A stretch of 64,000 nucleotides of DNA from Trileptium ribeirensis. Taxonomy: Eukaryota; Nematoda; Enoplea; Enoplida; Thoracostomopsidae. The stretch is taken from assembly GCA_030248225.1 (NCBI GenBank), contig JASANE010028890.1, forward strand, positions 1 to 64,000, in the 5' to 3' direction. A model generated the notes under the pieces. It was not told the DNA's origin. It searched no databases and was given only the letters and a program-made list of their open reading frames with translations. Shown here piece by piece: positions 11,640-23,300 of this stretch; the stretch's first letter is position 1, and each line of letters starts with the position of its first letter. The position numbers and the translations under genes are program-made.

Positions 11640-12015
11640 GTCATGTAGAGTTTGATCGTACGTCGATGAAATTACAGTGCAAGTTTTATTGGTTTACGTT
11701 GATGAAGGAGGATGTGCACGCTTGCATTCCGTGTGTTCGTTTCAAGCCAGGTCATGATCTTCGTGGGCCTTTACAACAGGTACTAGCGCTGGCTGCATTC
11801 CATATGGTTGCTCTCGACTGTAATCGGTGCGTTGTCCAAAAATTCTCTCAGCTAGCAAGTATATAATCAATTTTATTGATTATTTTACCAAGTGGCTTGA
11901 AGCTTATGCTACATCGGATCTAACTGCTGCAATGATAGTGTGTCTTTTTTTGGTAGAAATTGTTCCTGGGCATGTTCGCGTAGCGGTTTTCGGTGCACTG
12001 GATGATATAATGGTA
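11640..12015 (+). pseudogene. Gypsy-type LTR retrotransposon integrase fragment
   Basis: The + strand encodes the junction of the integrase zinc-binding and catalytic domains of a Ty3/Gypsy element. FYWFTLMKEDVHACIPCVRF fits the YW..M..DV...C..C part of the HHCC finger. RGPLQQVLALAAFHMVALDC fits the G.LQ.....FE.VA.D segment carrying the first catalytic Asp. After a frame change, YIINFIDYFTKWLEAYATSD matches the strongly conserved IDYFTKW.EA motif. At least one frameshift (11830-11865) breaks it. The similarity fades near 12010, directly before the TA-flanked DNA transposon at 12022, and I could not find the rest of the integrase on the far side. No LTRs were assigned. Confidence 0.75.
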
Positions 12016-12021
12016 TGCTTA

Positions 12022-13672
12022 TAGTCGCCCGACCGAAAAAAATCACCTGAAATTTGTCCGAATAAAATCACCCCACTAGTCGCTCTATCGCACTGGACAG
12101 CCGGCTCAAGCCGCCTCTATAAATGAATCGGGATTTCTACTATCAACACTGCGTAAAACTAAGATCATTGAGCTGTTTTCCCAGGATTTACATCAGCCCA
12201 AACCAAGCCACCTAAATTATGACGAAAAAAATTCAGTACACCCTTTGCGAAATTCATCTCTCCGGATCCCAGAATACGCCCTGAGGTTAAATGTAGTTTT
12301 TGCAGTTAATGAAATCGACACGGATACATCACAGAATGAAACTTGGGTTTTTTATAATTACTGTTCGTAGTACGAGCTGATTTTTTTTCGGATACTTCGG
12401 AAGAACTATGGTTCGAAAAAATCAGCAGTCTGTAGTGTTCGATTTTAATTTTTAGGTATTGGTAGTTGAATTCGAGTAGAATGAGAAAGCGAAGCGAGCT
12501 CATTCCACTCGCGAGAGAAGCGAGAATTTTCAATTTTGGCTCTGGACGGGGGGTTGAGGAGGTCCTGTCTGTGTGTCTGTCACACCTGGATCTCGATAAC
12601 GGTTAGACGGATTTTGATGCAAAATAGCTCATTAGAACCGCAATGGCCGATTTAGGTCTAGTGACGGAGCCCGATTTTTGAATTTTTTCCCGTGGGAAAA
12701 GTTATGGGGCAAAATGACGTCATTTTGGTCCATTTTGCGGGCACCCCCTCCAGTTTTTGCGACTTTTCTCAATAAGTAAACGAGATATCTGCAAACAAAT
12801 AGGCCTATTCCATGTAGCTTTACCAGGGCTTTCCAATGATATATAACAAGTTTTTTCAACTACTTCCCAATCTGGAGTCTATAAGCTTATAGTTGGCGCC
12901 AAATTTTATATTTGGTGAAAAGTGGGAAATGCACCTAAATGTGTGCTTATTGTTGGTTTTAGTGTCGGATATGGGGTTTTCTGGGCTGATTGCGAGTGTC
13001 TTGTGTGGCAAATATTTTTCACACTTCTGCTTCATACTTGGTATGAAAAATGAGGTTTTTCTCAAGTGTCGGTTTGAATTCTTTAACGTTCTTTTCACGG
13101 TCAATTTAGGGTTTTATTGAATTATTAAATTGTTAGTTGATTGTTTTTGTACTCGTTGTATGATGTTTTGTCAACTGCATACGTTGGCTATCAAAAGACA
13201 CGGGCGTAACTATGACTCATCACTCACGGTTTATATAACCCTGCATCTGTGTACTGTGTGTGGGCTTTGTTTGTGTGTGCTTTCTACAACAGACTTCGGG
13301 GGATTGTTCTCATCACTCCAATTCTGGCTCGCGAGCTTCGTTAGTTACAAGGTTATGTATTAGTGTTAAATGGATACAAAAGACTGATATTAAACACATT
13401 ATATATATTTTTGTTTGAGCAATGGACCAATTGCGAAAAAGTTGTGATTTTTTTTTCGGACTGGTTGATTTTTTTCGGATTTAGTGTCCGAAAAAAATCA
13501 CTAAATTTTGGCGATTTCCGTTAAATATACCGTTTATTCGAATAAAATAACATTTAGAATATGTATATTTAAGCCCAAACATATGTCCAAACTCATAGAA
13601 ACGTCACAATTAGAATGTACAGAAACAGTATATCAAATTTTTATTTTGCGATTTTTTTCGGTCGGGCGACTA
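12022..13672. mobile_element. Non-autonomous DNA transposon with 23-bp terminal inverted repeats and TA target duplication
   Basis: The left end begins TAGTCGCCCGACCGAAAAAA and the right end is its perfect reverse complement over 23 bases. TA flanks both sides (12020-12021 and 13673-13674), the duplication expected of Tc1/mariner-superfamily and some other DDE elements. The block CCGAAAAAAATCAC recurs inside both ends in both orientations (near 12034, 13447, 13465 and 13488), the kind of subterminal repeat transposases often bind. The interior has no transposase; the short ORFs are chance. A middle segment (12480-12860) holds a degenerate repeat with ctgtctgtgtgtctgtc. Identical ends suggest a comparatively recent insertion, beside the Gypsy integrase remnant. 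Confidence 0.85.
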
Positions 13673-13674
13673 TA

Positions 13675-15530
13675 CCTATAATACAAAATGGATGTACCAT
13701 ATTTTTAGATGTTTAGATAATTTAAGGCCGGCCGTCGGTGTACCAGATTTATCGAAAGAACTTCGCCTAGCATCACTTATATATTACATTATGCGTTGAT
13801 ACTGCGCCTCCGATAAATTATTATAGATTTTCCGACACGCATAAAGCAGCACTCGCAACAATTAACCGCTGCTGCCTCGCAACTTATTCGTGGGAAAATA
13901 ACATTTTGCTCGCTCGCTTGTAAGACGACTATCGTGGTGAGTACTGTAGGTAGTGTGACTTACCTTCTATCACACATGTATTATAATCATAAAGGATCCC
14001 GAACCCTTTGTCGTATCGGAGAGTAGCTGGAATTCCTTTTCGGCAAAATTCAAGTTATTTTATTGGTTCTTGTTCGGGCTAATTATTGTCGAAATTTTGT
14101 TAGATACGCCTATATTTAAGCGCAGCGTGACTATTCCTACTGAGCATCTTGCTTCAATGCCATGTTTCCTTACCAGTTAATTATCTTGTCATTAGACTCA
14201 CATACACATTTCGCACATATTGCAATTTCGAGTATTTCACTTTGCTGAGAATTGTATAATACCAATAAACATACGTTCACGAGAAATGGGGCGTGTATGG
14301 CAAGTCGCTTCCATTGCCTAGTTTGAGGTTCCAACTGGAACTTTCTGAGCCGTCTTTAAAGGCAAATACTCAAGCTGTACATATTAAGAGATATTGGTGG
14401 CTTCTTCTCACATGTATGGAAAATTTAGTGTCTATTTACAAAGTGGGGGCATAAGGGAGTGTCGAAAAAATGCCAAACATGTCTTGTTCAGCACAAACTG
14501 AAGGAGGTTAACCCCGTGGGCTGAAATTTTTCGAAAATTGTTCATGTTTACTTGATAGGAAAATAACGCTAGGCGGATATATTCGAAATTTACAAATCAC
14601 AACTTTCACGAAAATTTTGAAAAAATATTCTACGTTGTGGACCCTACAACCTACCGAATAATTGCTACTTTTGACATAGGTACAATTGCATTAGTCGTAT
14701 CCAGCTACACCAGGAATGTATAGACACATCTCAACGTACAACCAATTGGAAAATACCAGGATTTCACAGTTTCATATGCCAAAATTTCTAAACATACATG
14801 CAGCACCTCATAAGGGTACCTTATACCCGACGTACCTTTTAAAGAGTGAAACCACCGTGTTTAATATTACAAAGGCCAGACGGGTCGAATGACCCTTAAA
14901 AAATTTTCTTTGTTTGATTCTCAGTCATATTTTGATCGACAATCGCAGTTTTTTGTGGCTTATGGTGTTTTTTGATCGATAATCGTCCGCTATATAACGA
15001 GCACTTTGTCACACTATATACATTTTACAAAAATACCAAAATAAAAAATTCTTCTACCTTTAATAACCAAATGGGTCAATTGAGCGATGAACAAAATTTT
15101 ACACGTTCTGATTATTGTGCTGGTATTTATATATAAAGTTTTGACGGTGCATTTCACACAAGCAACAGACTATACTTCGCAAGCAATGATACCATATTTA
15201 CAACACTTCGATATCTGACATTGCTGATTGTTCACCTTCAATTTGCGCCTTCAGAGCATTTCTGGATGTTCGGCAATATATTTGGTAACATGATCCTAGC
15301 TAGGTCTCAATATACATGACACCGTTCCTCTCAAAATAATTCTGCGGTTAATTTTACTATTTGTTTTCTTACCTTAAATCATCGCACACGTGCATTTATT
15401 CACACGATGTCATCTGTTGCTGAAGACTACTACTGGGTATCGTAGTGTTGCGCTCTTTATCGAAAACCTCCTGGCCATGGAATCTATCAACTTAACATCG
15501 AAGTTTGTTTCGCAGTCTGCAGTAACCCAG
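13675..15530. other. Intergenic sequence, nothing recognised
   Basis: AT-rich sequence without supported genes. A weak 14-bp palindrome (gggtcgaatgaccc near 14885) and a partly matching inverted sequence near 15070 hint at an old short transposon. The evidence is too thin to annotate. Confidence 0.3.
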
Positions 15531-15537
15531 TTTTAAA

Positions 15538-15610
15538 GTACACATATTACTACCGGAGCATATTAGTTATTGGCTTCGGCTAAGCCCTAATATTAGAGTG
15601 ATATGTGTAC
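15538..15610. repeat. Imperfect 73-base hairpin, pre-microRNA-like in shape
   Basis: The outer arms GTACACATATTACT and AGTGATATGTGTAC pair over 14 positions (one G-U). Inside, tattag pairs with ctaata and ggctt with aagcc around a cggct loop, giving roughly 25 pairs with two left-arm bulges. Length and shape are within the range of animal microRNA precursors, but an old inverted-repeat element would look the same. No expression or conservation evidence is available. Confidence 0.3.
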
Positions 15611-15628
15611 CGTTAAACTAGGAACGCT

Positions 15629-15653
15629 CTATATAACTTAACTATATAGAGTG
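15629..15653. repeat. Short perfect hairpin
   Basis: CTCTATATA and TATATAGAG are perfect reverse complements around a seven-base loop, about 20 bases after the larger hairpin at 15538. The AT-rich arms make chance possible. Confidence 0.45.
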
Positions 15654-15654
15654 T

Positions 15655-16670
15655 CAATCAAACCACGCTCGCTATTCCACCCTCGCTTGCCAGATATATA
15701 CTTGTAATATTGGTAGTGGTAACTTTAATTATTTTATTGGAGTTCGAATTACACGTATTGCTTTGGCGTAGGCTATTTTGATATACCCATTAGACAGAGA
15801 AGACTGCGTAGTTGAAAAGCATTCAATGCTACGTATTTGCAATCTAGCAACCTCAACAATAGTCAGCCGAGCGAAGCTTCAGATGAATCGCGAAGTCGCT
15901 CTTCCCAGGCATTTCCCGTTCCCCATACAGTTCCACCCGCCAGGTCATGCCCCAGGTACAATTTTGCTAGTACCATCTAATACGATTTGAATCAACTCTA
16001 TCTTTGTCACACGTCGGTGTGCCGCAGTGGTATTGCCAATTTCGGTGGGGATTAAGAGGACAAATCTAATCATGGCAGCTTCAATAACAGTCAACTCATT
16101 ATGGATGATAAAATGAATGAACTTTAGTTATACACTGAATACCTATTAACGAAACGCAGGACAATTGGAAATTGGAAATATTAAAAGATGCAGCGGGAGT
16201 ATATAGATCAAATATATATCAGCTTCGCACCGGTTGCAGCCACCTCAACGATAATGTGGTTGAGCAGTGCCTGAACACACCTACTCTATGTTCTATGATT
16301 CTAACTCAAACTTCAGACATGGAATTAAACAGCAAAACAGTATACCATCAACAGTTTTTAGGTGTACCGTTGCCTTGCGCAAATTCAACTTTAAAAACGA
16401 AAAAAATTCAAAAAATTGTCATATGATTATTAACTAACCAAACTTTATGATCCACGATGTTTTTTTCGTTTTGATACTAAGGTACAAAAGTTAAAAGTGT
16501 TATGCTTTATGCGTACATTCGGACATTGCATAGTTTAAGGAAATTACATTGGCTCAGTGACCCCTTCATCAAACATAGTGAAACGAATCATATACTGGAT
16601 ATGTATATAAATTAAATATGTGTATTATATAACCTGAATTTTTATAAGCCTTTGATACATCTCCTCAGTA
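15655..16670. other. Intergenic sequence, nothing recognised
   Basis: Two open frames, 15778-15990 and 16172-16426 on the plus strand, show no motif, no splice-site support and no similarity I recognise. I treat them as chance. Confidence 0.3.
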
Positions 16671-16969
16671 TCAGTAGCAACAGGGTGCGCGCCTCCGGAA
16701 AAATGAAAAATCTCCGGGAATTCTGCTTTCGACCTCCGGGAATTTGTATCGAACTGTTGACACAATGTTTTGTTTGACTGTGTGAACATACCGTCGCTTG
16801 TGTGCAAAATGGCATGCCAATTTTTTTTCAATTTCAAGATTTTTGCATTATAGCAGCCAGCACATTTTATTCTGTTTTCGTGTAAAATGCATTATAGCAT
16901 ACGTTCTCTGTCATTTTGCCGCTATATCGCCAGTTTTTTTGTGCAACAGTGCATTATAGTCATAGCGAG

Positions 16970-17283
16970 TGCCTTGCATCTGACAAAATAGTATATACCG
17001 CAGTATATGGCTTGGCACCTTTTACCAAGCAGAAGCTTGTTCAGAATCTGGACGACTGCTCAGAGGTGGCAGTTTGCTTCAACGAAGCCCAAAACAAGGT
17101 AGCACAGATGGAGCTGGTGGTTAGGTTCTGGGATGAACAGAATAATTTACGATGCCGTAAAAGCAGACGGCGGGCCGCTCAGCGTTTCTATATCACCCCA
17201 CATGATGGAGTTTCTTCCGGGAGCAAGAAGCTAAATATAAGGGTGCACGCGCATTTTAAGGAGCAATGTTTAGGGATTTAAAT
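16970..17283 (+). pseudogene. hAT-family transposase fragment (RNase H-like core, N-terminal part)
   Basis: The open frame contains YGLAPFTKQKLVQNLDDC, then VAVCFNEAQNKVAQMELVVRFW. This matches the GL.P.F...L......FDES.N...Q..QMD..VRFW pattern of a hAT transposase group. The catalytic Asp position reads Asn in CFNEAQN (normally FDES), so this copy looks inactive. The rest of the core is missing. Flanking sequence on both sides carries ctccgggaa-type repeats (16690-16745 and 17345-17365), probably the subterminal repeats of the same element, but I could not fix exact termini or a target duplication. Confidence 0.6.
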
Positions 17284-17570
17284 ATATATTTACTCGCTTA
17301 AACGGCCCGTCTCTCACCTTTGGCTTCCATGGATTCTCAGGGAAAGTAGACAAAACTCTCCGGGAAAATTGCGATCAAAAACGTGCTGGTACCATATAGC
17401 AAATATTCTTACCTGGACGCGTTGAGCTGAAATGGAGGAAGGTGTAAAGATTCTGTGACCTTTAATATTAGCTGTGCAGAAAATGGATGTTTTGTTGCCA
17501 TTACTGCATTGCCGTGGCTTTATGGTATGGCTGTGACTATGAAGTAACTCAGTAACTAAAAGGTTTTAAC

Positions 17571-18389
17571 TAGTGATGCACCGGTAAGAAAATTTGCACG
17601 ATACCAGATGTCCGGCTTTCAGTATCCGGTCGGATACCGGATATTTTCCGGTATTCCGATATATGCGGTAAATTTTGTTAACGGTGCATTTGTAGGTATT
17701 GAGAAGACCGCTGACATTCTTAGTTGGTGGCAATCAAATTCCTTTAGGTTTCCCAGACTTGCCAAGCTTACCCGTCGCCTGCTTTCAGCTCCTGACACCC
17801 GCTTTGCTAGTGAAAGATTGTTCAGTATCGCTGGTAATACACTCACGAATCACAGAAGTCGAATGAGTCCTCACAACACAGAGAAGCTCACATTTCTGCA
17901 CTCCAACCTCCGTCTCCTGAACTATGACTATTAGATGAACCCAACCGTCGACTACAGCGCTGGTTTCTTGGGGAAAAGGGTTGGCGACATTAGTCGCTGG
18001 AGCCACTTCGTCCAAATCTTTAAGATGTTTCCTCGTCGAGGAGATGTGTGACTGCTTGGACGTTAAAGTTGAGCTGTCGCTAGCGGATAACGCTGGATGG
18101 CTGGTGCTAAATACTTAAGGTGCGTGGCTTTAGCATGTCCATTTGTTGTTTTTTGTCACTTAACCAGTTAGTGTATCGAGTCGAATTTGTTTTCAAGTGT
18201 AGAGAGGACAAGTTTACCATGTTCTTGCCTGCCTGACATGCATGATGTTGTGTGTTTGTCCATATTAAGGAATTTTCTCGAAATAATTATTTATCCGGTG
18301 CCGGTAAGGCCCTATCCGGTACCGGATACCGGTAAGGCCATATCTGGCCGGGTACCGGATTCCGAAAACCGGATACCAGTGCAACCGTA
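17571..18389. mobile_element. Internally deleted hAT (Ac/ZBED-type) element with 8-bp target duplication
   Basis: The left end tagtgatgcaccggta and the reverse complement of the right end, tacggttgcactggta, match at 12 of 16 positions. They are flanked by GTTTTAAC (17563-17570) and GTTTTGAC (18390-18397), an 8-bp target duplication with one change, as expected for hAT insertion. Both subterminal regions are rich in CCGG and ATACCGG motifs (17600-17665 and 18295-18375). The 819-bp element keeps only the C-terminal part of a transposase, so it is a deletion derivative that could not move itself. Confidence 0.85.
17690..17934 (+). pseudogene. hAT transposase C-terminal dimerisation domain
   Basis: The open frame reads GIEKTADILSWWQSNSFRFP, then FPRLAKLTRRLL and FASERLFSIAGNTLTNHRSR, ending MSPHNTEKLTFLHSNLRLL. 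This is the hAT dimerisation domain pattern WW..N...FP.L..LA...L..P.T...SER.FS.AG.......RSRM.P.....L.FL..NL. The BED finger and catalytic core are absent and no start codon belongs to it. It sits inside the terminal repeats of the 17571-18389 element. Confidence 0.85.
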
Positions 18390-18489
18390 GTTTTGACGAT
18401 AATTTGACTTGATTTTAACAATGCGGACATGGAGCAAGAAGGTGAAAAGGCAACAAAATTTTATAACCGATTTTCTGTTTCACTGCCGC

Positions 18490-18867
18490 TTAACGACTTG
18501 CCGGAATACGATATTTGTCAAAGTATAAATTTATGTATTTAATTATGTTTGTATGTGTTGTCTGTGGATATATTATCATTATGGTTATAACTAACGCGAT
18601 TAGGGTCCTGGTGCGGAAGCGTTGTCTTAAAAATGCATGTTCATTGTTTATTGGGTAGTAAGTGTGGAGGCATTCGAGAACTGTTTTAGCGAGTTGTTCA
18701 ATAGCGGAAGAGTAATGCAGATTGTTTAAAATCCGCTTTAAATTTAAGCACGTTGCGCTTGTATAAAATAAGGAATTATATATGTTGGAAAACGCGTAGC
18801 AAAAAATTATAACAAATAAATCAATCACATTGTTAGGTCTCAGCCAGTCGCTAGGTTCTTCTAACAT
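18490..18867 (-). other. Unidentified 125-residue open frame
   Basis: One of the longer open frames in the window, directly beside a hAT element. The product would have two hydrophobic stretches (VIDLFVIIFCYAF and LIALVITIMIIYP) and no motif I recognise. There is no splice-site or promoter support, and AT-rich DNA often gives such frames. I give it little weight. Confidence 0.12.
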
Positions 18868-19419
18868 GGACCAGAGCTGGAAGCTGCCTCCTTATGAAAA
18901 CGCTTTTTCTTCCACGGGCACATGGGGGAGGAAGCAAAGGTGAACAATTTTGAAATGGTGGGATCCAAATTTCGCTATTTTGACGTAATATATAACGTAA
19001 GATTCATGTCAAATCGACTCTGTGCTAGCACAAATATTGGTAAAGAATTTTGAAAAGAGAAGTTTTGTATCATTTTAGCGCCAATGATAGGCAATTAAAT
19101 AAACATATTATGTTATTGTATGTAGCAGAAAATAAAGAATTTCAGAAATACCCGGGACAATACAGAATTCCTGAGGAACGGAGCGATTTCATCAGGGGCA
19201 GGTTGGTATAGGGAGTATTTTAGTAGCGATAACCTATATAGACAAGTTTCAACCAACCCAGCTTTGAATACAGGGACCTCTAGCACCAACGATTTGCCGT
19301 GGGGCTAGGAGCCTTCCAGCTCTAATTTGAGGAGAAATTTCCCCAGACTAGCTTGGGGAAGCCAATTCTCCAGGGCAACTGGGGTCTTCTAGTTGAATTT
19401 TATCGTATTTTTCATGTCT

Positions 19420-19500
19420 TTGTAACAGGTATATCGTTTTTGTTGAACGTTTATCATTCACCTACTGAAAATGTGTATTTCTGAAGGCACACTTCATTTT
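19420..19500. repeat. Dispersed repeat fragment, partner at 27085-27185
   Basis: Blocks such as tttatcgt-tttttcat, tatatcg-ttgttttt and cctactgaaaatg occur in the same order at both places. The copies are diverged and the family is unknown. Confidence 0.35.
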
Positions 19501-19869
19501 ATTAAAGATCCATGAATAGTCAAAATGTAAGTTAAGTATTTAACTTTGTTGTAACCTTTTGTTAGAACATCATTTATTATGTCTCCTATGAAAACTGGGT
19601 TGTCTGGAGTTTTCACGGGGAAGCCAAAATTTGCTGTTAGCATGACCACGGGTGTTGCCGAAATCCTGAGGAGCTCGAATATCCTGAAGGAAGTCCCACT
19701 CTCCCGCGGTGGAGAGGCCAAATGCATTTAATAATCAGAGCATAGTGCAACCTAGTTGAGATGTGTGTTAAAGGTGTCAAAGCTTTTAAATTCCGTCTGT
19801 GTGTGATCGGCTTAACCGATTTTCATTATCTTGGGCTCCTTCGAACCGGCATAGTCGTTTTACCACGTG

Positions 19870-20990
19870 CATCCTGAGCATTTTTTGATTTGAGGTCTGG
19901 TTCCGGGTCAGAGGTTAAAATAAGGCTTTTTTTATCCCATTTTAGTAGGAAGCAAGGTTATTTTTTATATTATCTTTCGAATTTTTTTCTTGGTTGGTTT
20001 TATTTCATAGTAAAATGATAAATGCCGATGCCTCTTTTTTGTATTTCGATTAAGGGTCCGGTTCTGGAGTTATGGGTTTGAGGTATGGCACGCTCATGGT
20101 TCCTCGACCCAAAATTCGAAAATTTGTTCTGACGTCCTGGGCGGCTGAAAAGTAGCACTTGGGGGTTTTCGGTATGGGAACTCATTGTCGGTGTTGGTTT
20201 TACTGTGCGACCTATGGTTCTATGGGTACGGCGGTATGGCACGCTCGTGGTTCGGGGTCAGAGGTCAAAATGATGGTTTTTTGAACCCATTTTAGTACCT
20301 TTCACGCACGCAAGGTTATGTTTATCTTAACCTTCAAATTTTTCCCTGGTTGGTTTTATGTCATAGTCAACTGATAAACACCGATGCCTCTTTTTTTGTT
20401 TTTAGATTAAGGCTCCGGTTCTGGAGTTATGGGATTTGAGGTATGGCACCCTCGTGGTTCGCAACCCAAAATTCGAAAATTTGTTCTGACGTCTTAGGCA
20501 ACTTAAAAGTTTCATTCCGGGTTTTTCGCGCATGGGAAACTCATTGCCGGTATTAGGCTTGCAATGAGACCCATGGGTACGGGGGTACGTCCCCCATGAT
20601 TCGGGATCAAAGGTCAAATGAAGGTTTTTACCTTATTTTAGTACCCTTCACGGAAGCAAGGTTATTTTTATCTTAACTTTCGCATTTTTTCTATGGTTGA
20701 TTTTATTTCATAGTAAAAGATAAATGCCGATATATACCACTTTTTGTTCTTCGATTAAGGCTCCGGTTCCACAGTTATGGGGGTTAAGGTATGACATACT
20801 CGTGGTTCCTCGACCGAAAATTTGTTCTAACGTCCTGGGCCGCTGAAAATTCCTGGCATAGGAAACTCATTGCCGGTGTTGGTATTGCTCTGCGACCAAT
20901 GGGTACGGAGGTATGGTGGCCCCATGGTTCCGCGACCCAAAATCCCGAATTTTATTGTGGTGTCCTGGGAAGCTGATAGCTTGCACTTGG
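19870..20990. repeat. Satellite-like tandem array, unit about 350 bp, just over three copies
   Basis: The landmark GGCTCCGGTTCTGGAG (or a close variant) falls at about 20054, 20411 and 20759, giving units of 357 and 348 bases. A partial leading unit runs from about 19890. Every unit carries, in order, gttatggg, aaaatttgttctgacgtcctgg, aactcattgccggtgtt, gggtacgg-ggta, aggtcaaa, ccattttagtacc, gcaaggtta and gttgattttatttcatagt. Units differ by substitutions and short indels, so the array is old. The short open frames in it repeat between units and are not genes. Confidence 0.85.
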
Positions 20991-21634
20991 ACGCTTTCGG
21001 GCATGAGCACCTTATTAACGGTGTTAGTTTTGTTCTAACTTATGCGGTATCGTGTTATATTCATATGTATCATAACGTATGCTATCGAGAGCTGATTGGC
21101 TTAGCACGCAAAAGACGTAGGTGAACCTATGCTTCACTACGCTCTGCAATCTCGATAGAGTTACTAGTATACAATGTAATGTGCATATTTTGTACAGAGG
21201 TATATATAATTGCTTCTCCTTTCGCTGTAAATTTCGCCAGGGCGCATGAACCGGAGCCTCTTGTTCGGAACTGATGGCGCCGAATTTTGGTAGAGCATGA
21301 ACTGGGATCTGCTGGCTTGAAATTTAATATTTTTCAATGAAAACTGTTAAAATAATTGTTAATAAATGGCCTCAGAAAGGGTGCAGAACGAATCTATTAA
21401 AGCCAACTTTTCAAGTATTTTTCTAAAATAAAAAAATTCTTAACTTCATAAATTGATTTTTTATAAAAAAAATTGTCAATTTTTAATGATAAATAGCGGT
21501 GTTATCGCTGGAGTAAACCAGAAATTTTACCGACAAGGGGCACCCGTTTTTCCCGGAGGCACCGAAAATGTTAGGGACCCCGCGGCTCTACCTCTCACTT
21601 TGGAGAAGAATGATATACTGTATATGTACTACAT

Positions 21635-22790
21635 GAAGTAACCGGAATTTCGGTTCCCCTTCCGGCGAAAATCGTGTTCCGGTTGCGGTTCCGGCAAAAC
21701 GCAAAAACCATACCGGAACCGGAATTCCTGTTTAAAATTTTTTGTTTGACATTTTCCACATTTTTGATTCATCTGTGGTCCAAACATATGTAATATACAC
21801 AATGATCAAGTTCCAATACAACCAAACAAAAGAAAAGATTAACTCAGCAAATTGCCGTGTAAAACGGAAGTTGGACACATAATTTCGTTAGGAATCTTTC
21901 ATCTTAACCTTGCAGGAGTTTGTTAGCAAAACAAAGCCAGCTCGATGTTTGTAAAAGCTATTTTGTACATTCATAAGTATGCGGGGTATGTTAAAATTAT
22001 ACCGGTCCAACTCGGTAACAGAGTATGGATAAATTAGAAGTATTTAGCTGTAAGCTTGGCTAATATAAGTTGCGTCAAGCACTTTCCAGTGCGTTTGTAA
22101 AATTTGTTAAATCAGTCTACATTGAAGTAAAATAACTATGTGCAACAGAAACCGAGTTCTTGGCAATGAACTGTATTTTTTTGAAACCGTGCAAGCAATA
22201 TAACAGTTTATCGCATTTATTTCATTCTGACCAGTAAGTTATTATCATTATCATCTCCTAGCTGACAGGCACTGGCTGTGCAACGCTAGCCTAAACAGTG
22301 TCTCTGATCACTGAGCAGAAAATTATAGTATACCTTCCTTTCTTTTCTCTTAGAACCATATACACCAATAATTGTAAGTTTCCAGCAGAATAACATGCAG
22401 CAAACGTATGTGTAGTAAAGGGAGGCGATTGGAGACAGAACGAGAGTGTTTAGTCTACGCCCCATGCAAGCATGTTTAGTTACAAGCATGGTCAGTTTGA
22501 CACAATTTAAGCAAGGCTATATAGTGGAAGGCATTTTTGGCGTTGGAGGTCCAAAAACCAACCTAATGTTCGACAAATAAACATTATTAGCTTTCTCAGT
22601 CTCTTCAAAGTTTCAGAGAAACAATAATGCCATAACAATGCATTAAGCTTAATGTAAAAGTTATTTTAATACATTTTAAATCCACTGTGCCTTCATTTCT
22701 CTGTTCATCTGTTTTACTATATACAAGTTACGAAGACCAGGTTCCGGATCCAGTTTAAATGGGCGGTTCCGGTTATTCCCTGATATACTA
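21635..22790. repeat. Dispersed CCGG-rich repeat family, copy 1
   Basis: Starts with taaccggaatttcggttcc and a run of ttccggttgcggttccgg, and ends with gcggttccggttattcc, so the termini are inverted and rich in CCGG. Homologous blocks occur at 40230-40700 (both ends) and 30735-30890 (left end only). The word tgatatact lies just outside both ends (near 21611 and 22784) and may mark the insertion site. The structure suits a non-autonomous hAT-like element. No transposase remains. Confidence 0.55.
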
Positions 22791-22859
22791 GTACCTCGCA
22801 TTCGAGGAAGAAACGGAACGGGCATGGTTTCATTTTTAAAACGTTTTTTGCTTAATCAT

Positions 22860-22916
22860 CTGTAACAGACTATGTTTGACGTATATACTACCATAAAACC
22901 TTTTGTAACCAGAACC
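22860..22916. repeat. Dispersed repeat, left part of an interrupted copy
   Basis: The stretch tctgtaacagactatgtttg and gtatatactaccataa resembles 33398-33420 and, inverted, 26440-26482. The matching right part lies at 23620-23810. The 0.7 kb between them has no counterpart in the 33395-33620 copy. Confidence 0.5.
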
Positions 22917-23300
22917 CATAAAAAAAATGAAAACCCCCCGGAGAGAGACAAAACCCTCGGCGACGACGAAATACGACACAAGTATTTTTCCCTCTTCCCT
23001 GGAAAACAACCCCTCCCCCTCAGCCCACCCCGAAAACCAACTAAGAAAACCCCTGTTGACGTGCACGCAACACGAAACCAAACAACTGGAGGCAGACTAT
23101 TATCAAAAAAAAGGGGGGTGACCCCACCCCAACGAAAAAACGTGGAGAGGGAAAAGATATCCCCCCCGGGACCCCCAAAAAACAAACCCCAAACACCCCA
23201 ACGCCAGAGGAAAAAAAGAACCCCCACGAACCACAACGGGCCAACCGAAGGCACACCCGAACCCACAAAACGGCCTATAAAAAACCAAGCCATCGTATTC
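22917..23300. other. Compositionally aberrant T-poor, homopolymer-rich block
   Basis: T is rare here, while A and C dominate with many homopolymers (ccccccc, aaaaaaaa, gggggg). The low T and low stop-codon density let both strands stay open for about 170 codons, but neither product has any motif, signal or realistic residue use. The block interrupts a dispersed repeat and leads towards a long TA microsatellite. It may be unreliable consensus sequence, or a foreign or simple-sequence insertion; I see no coding evidence. Confidence 0.6.

Noticed and set aside
14878..15095. Possible piggyBac-like MITE (gggtcgaatgaccc and caaatgggtcaattg)
   Set aside because: The two ends match poorly and no TTAA duplication was found.
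19494..19727. Minus-strand frame with SFRIFELLRISATPVVML, recalling the exostosin SFR..EAL....PV.. block
   Set aside because: The match is short, other exostosin motifs are missing, and part of the frame overlaps a dispersed repeat.
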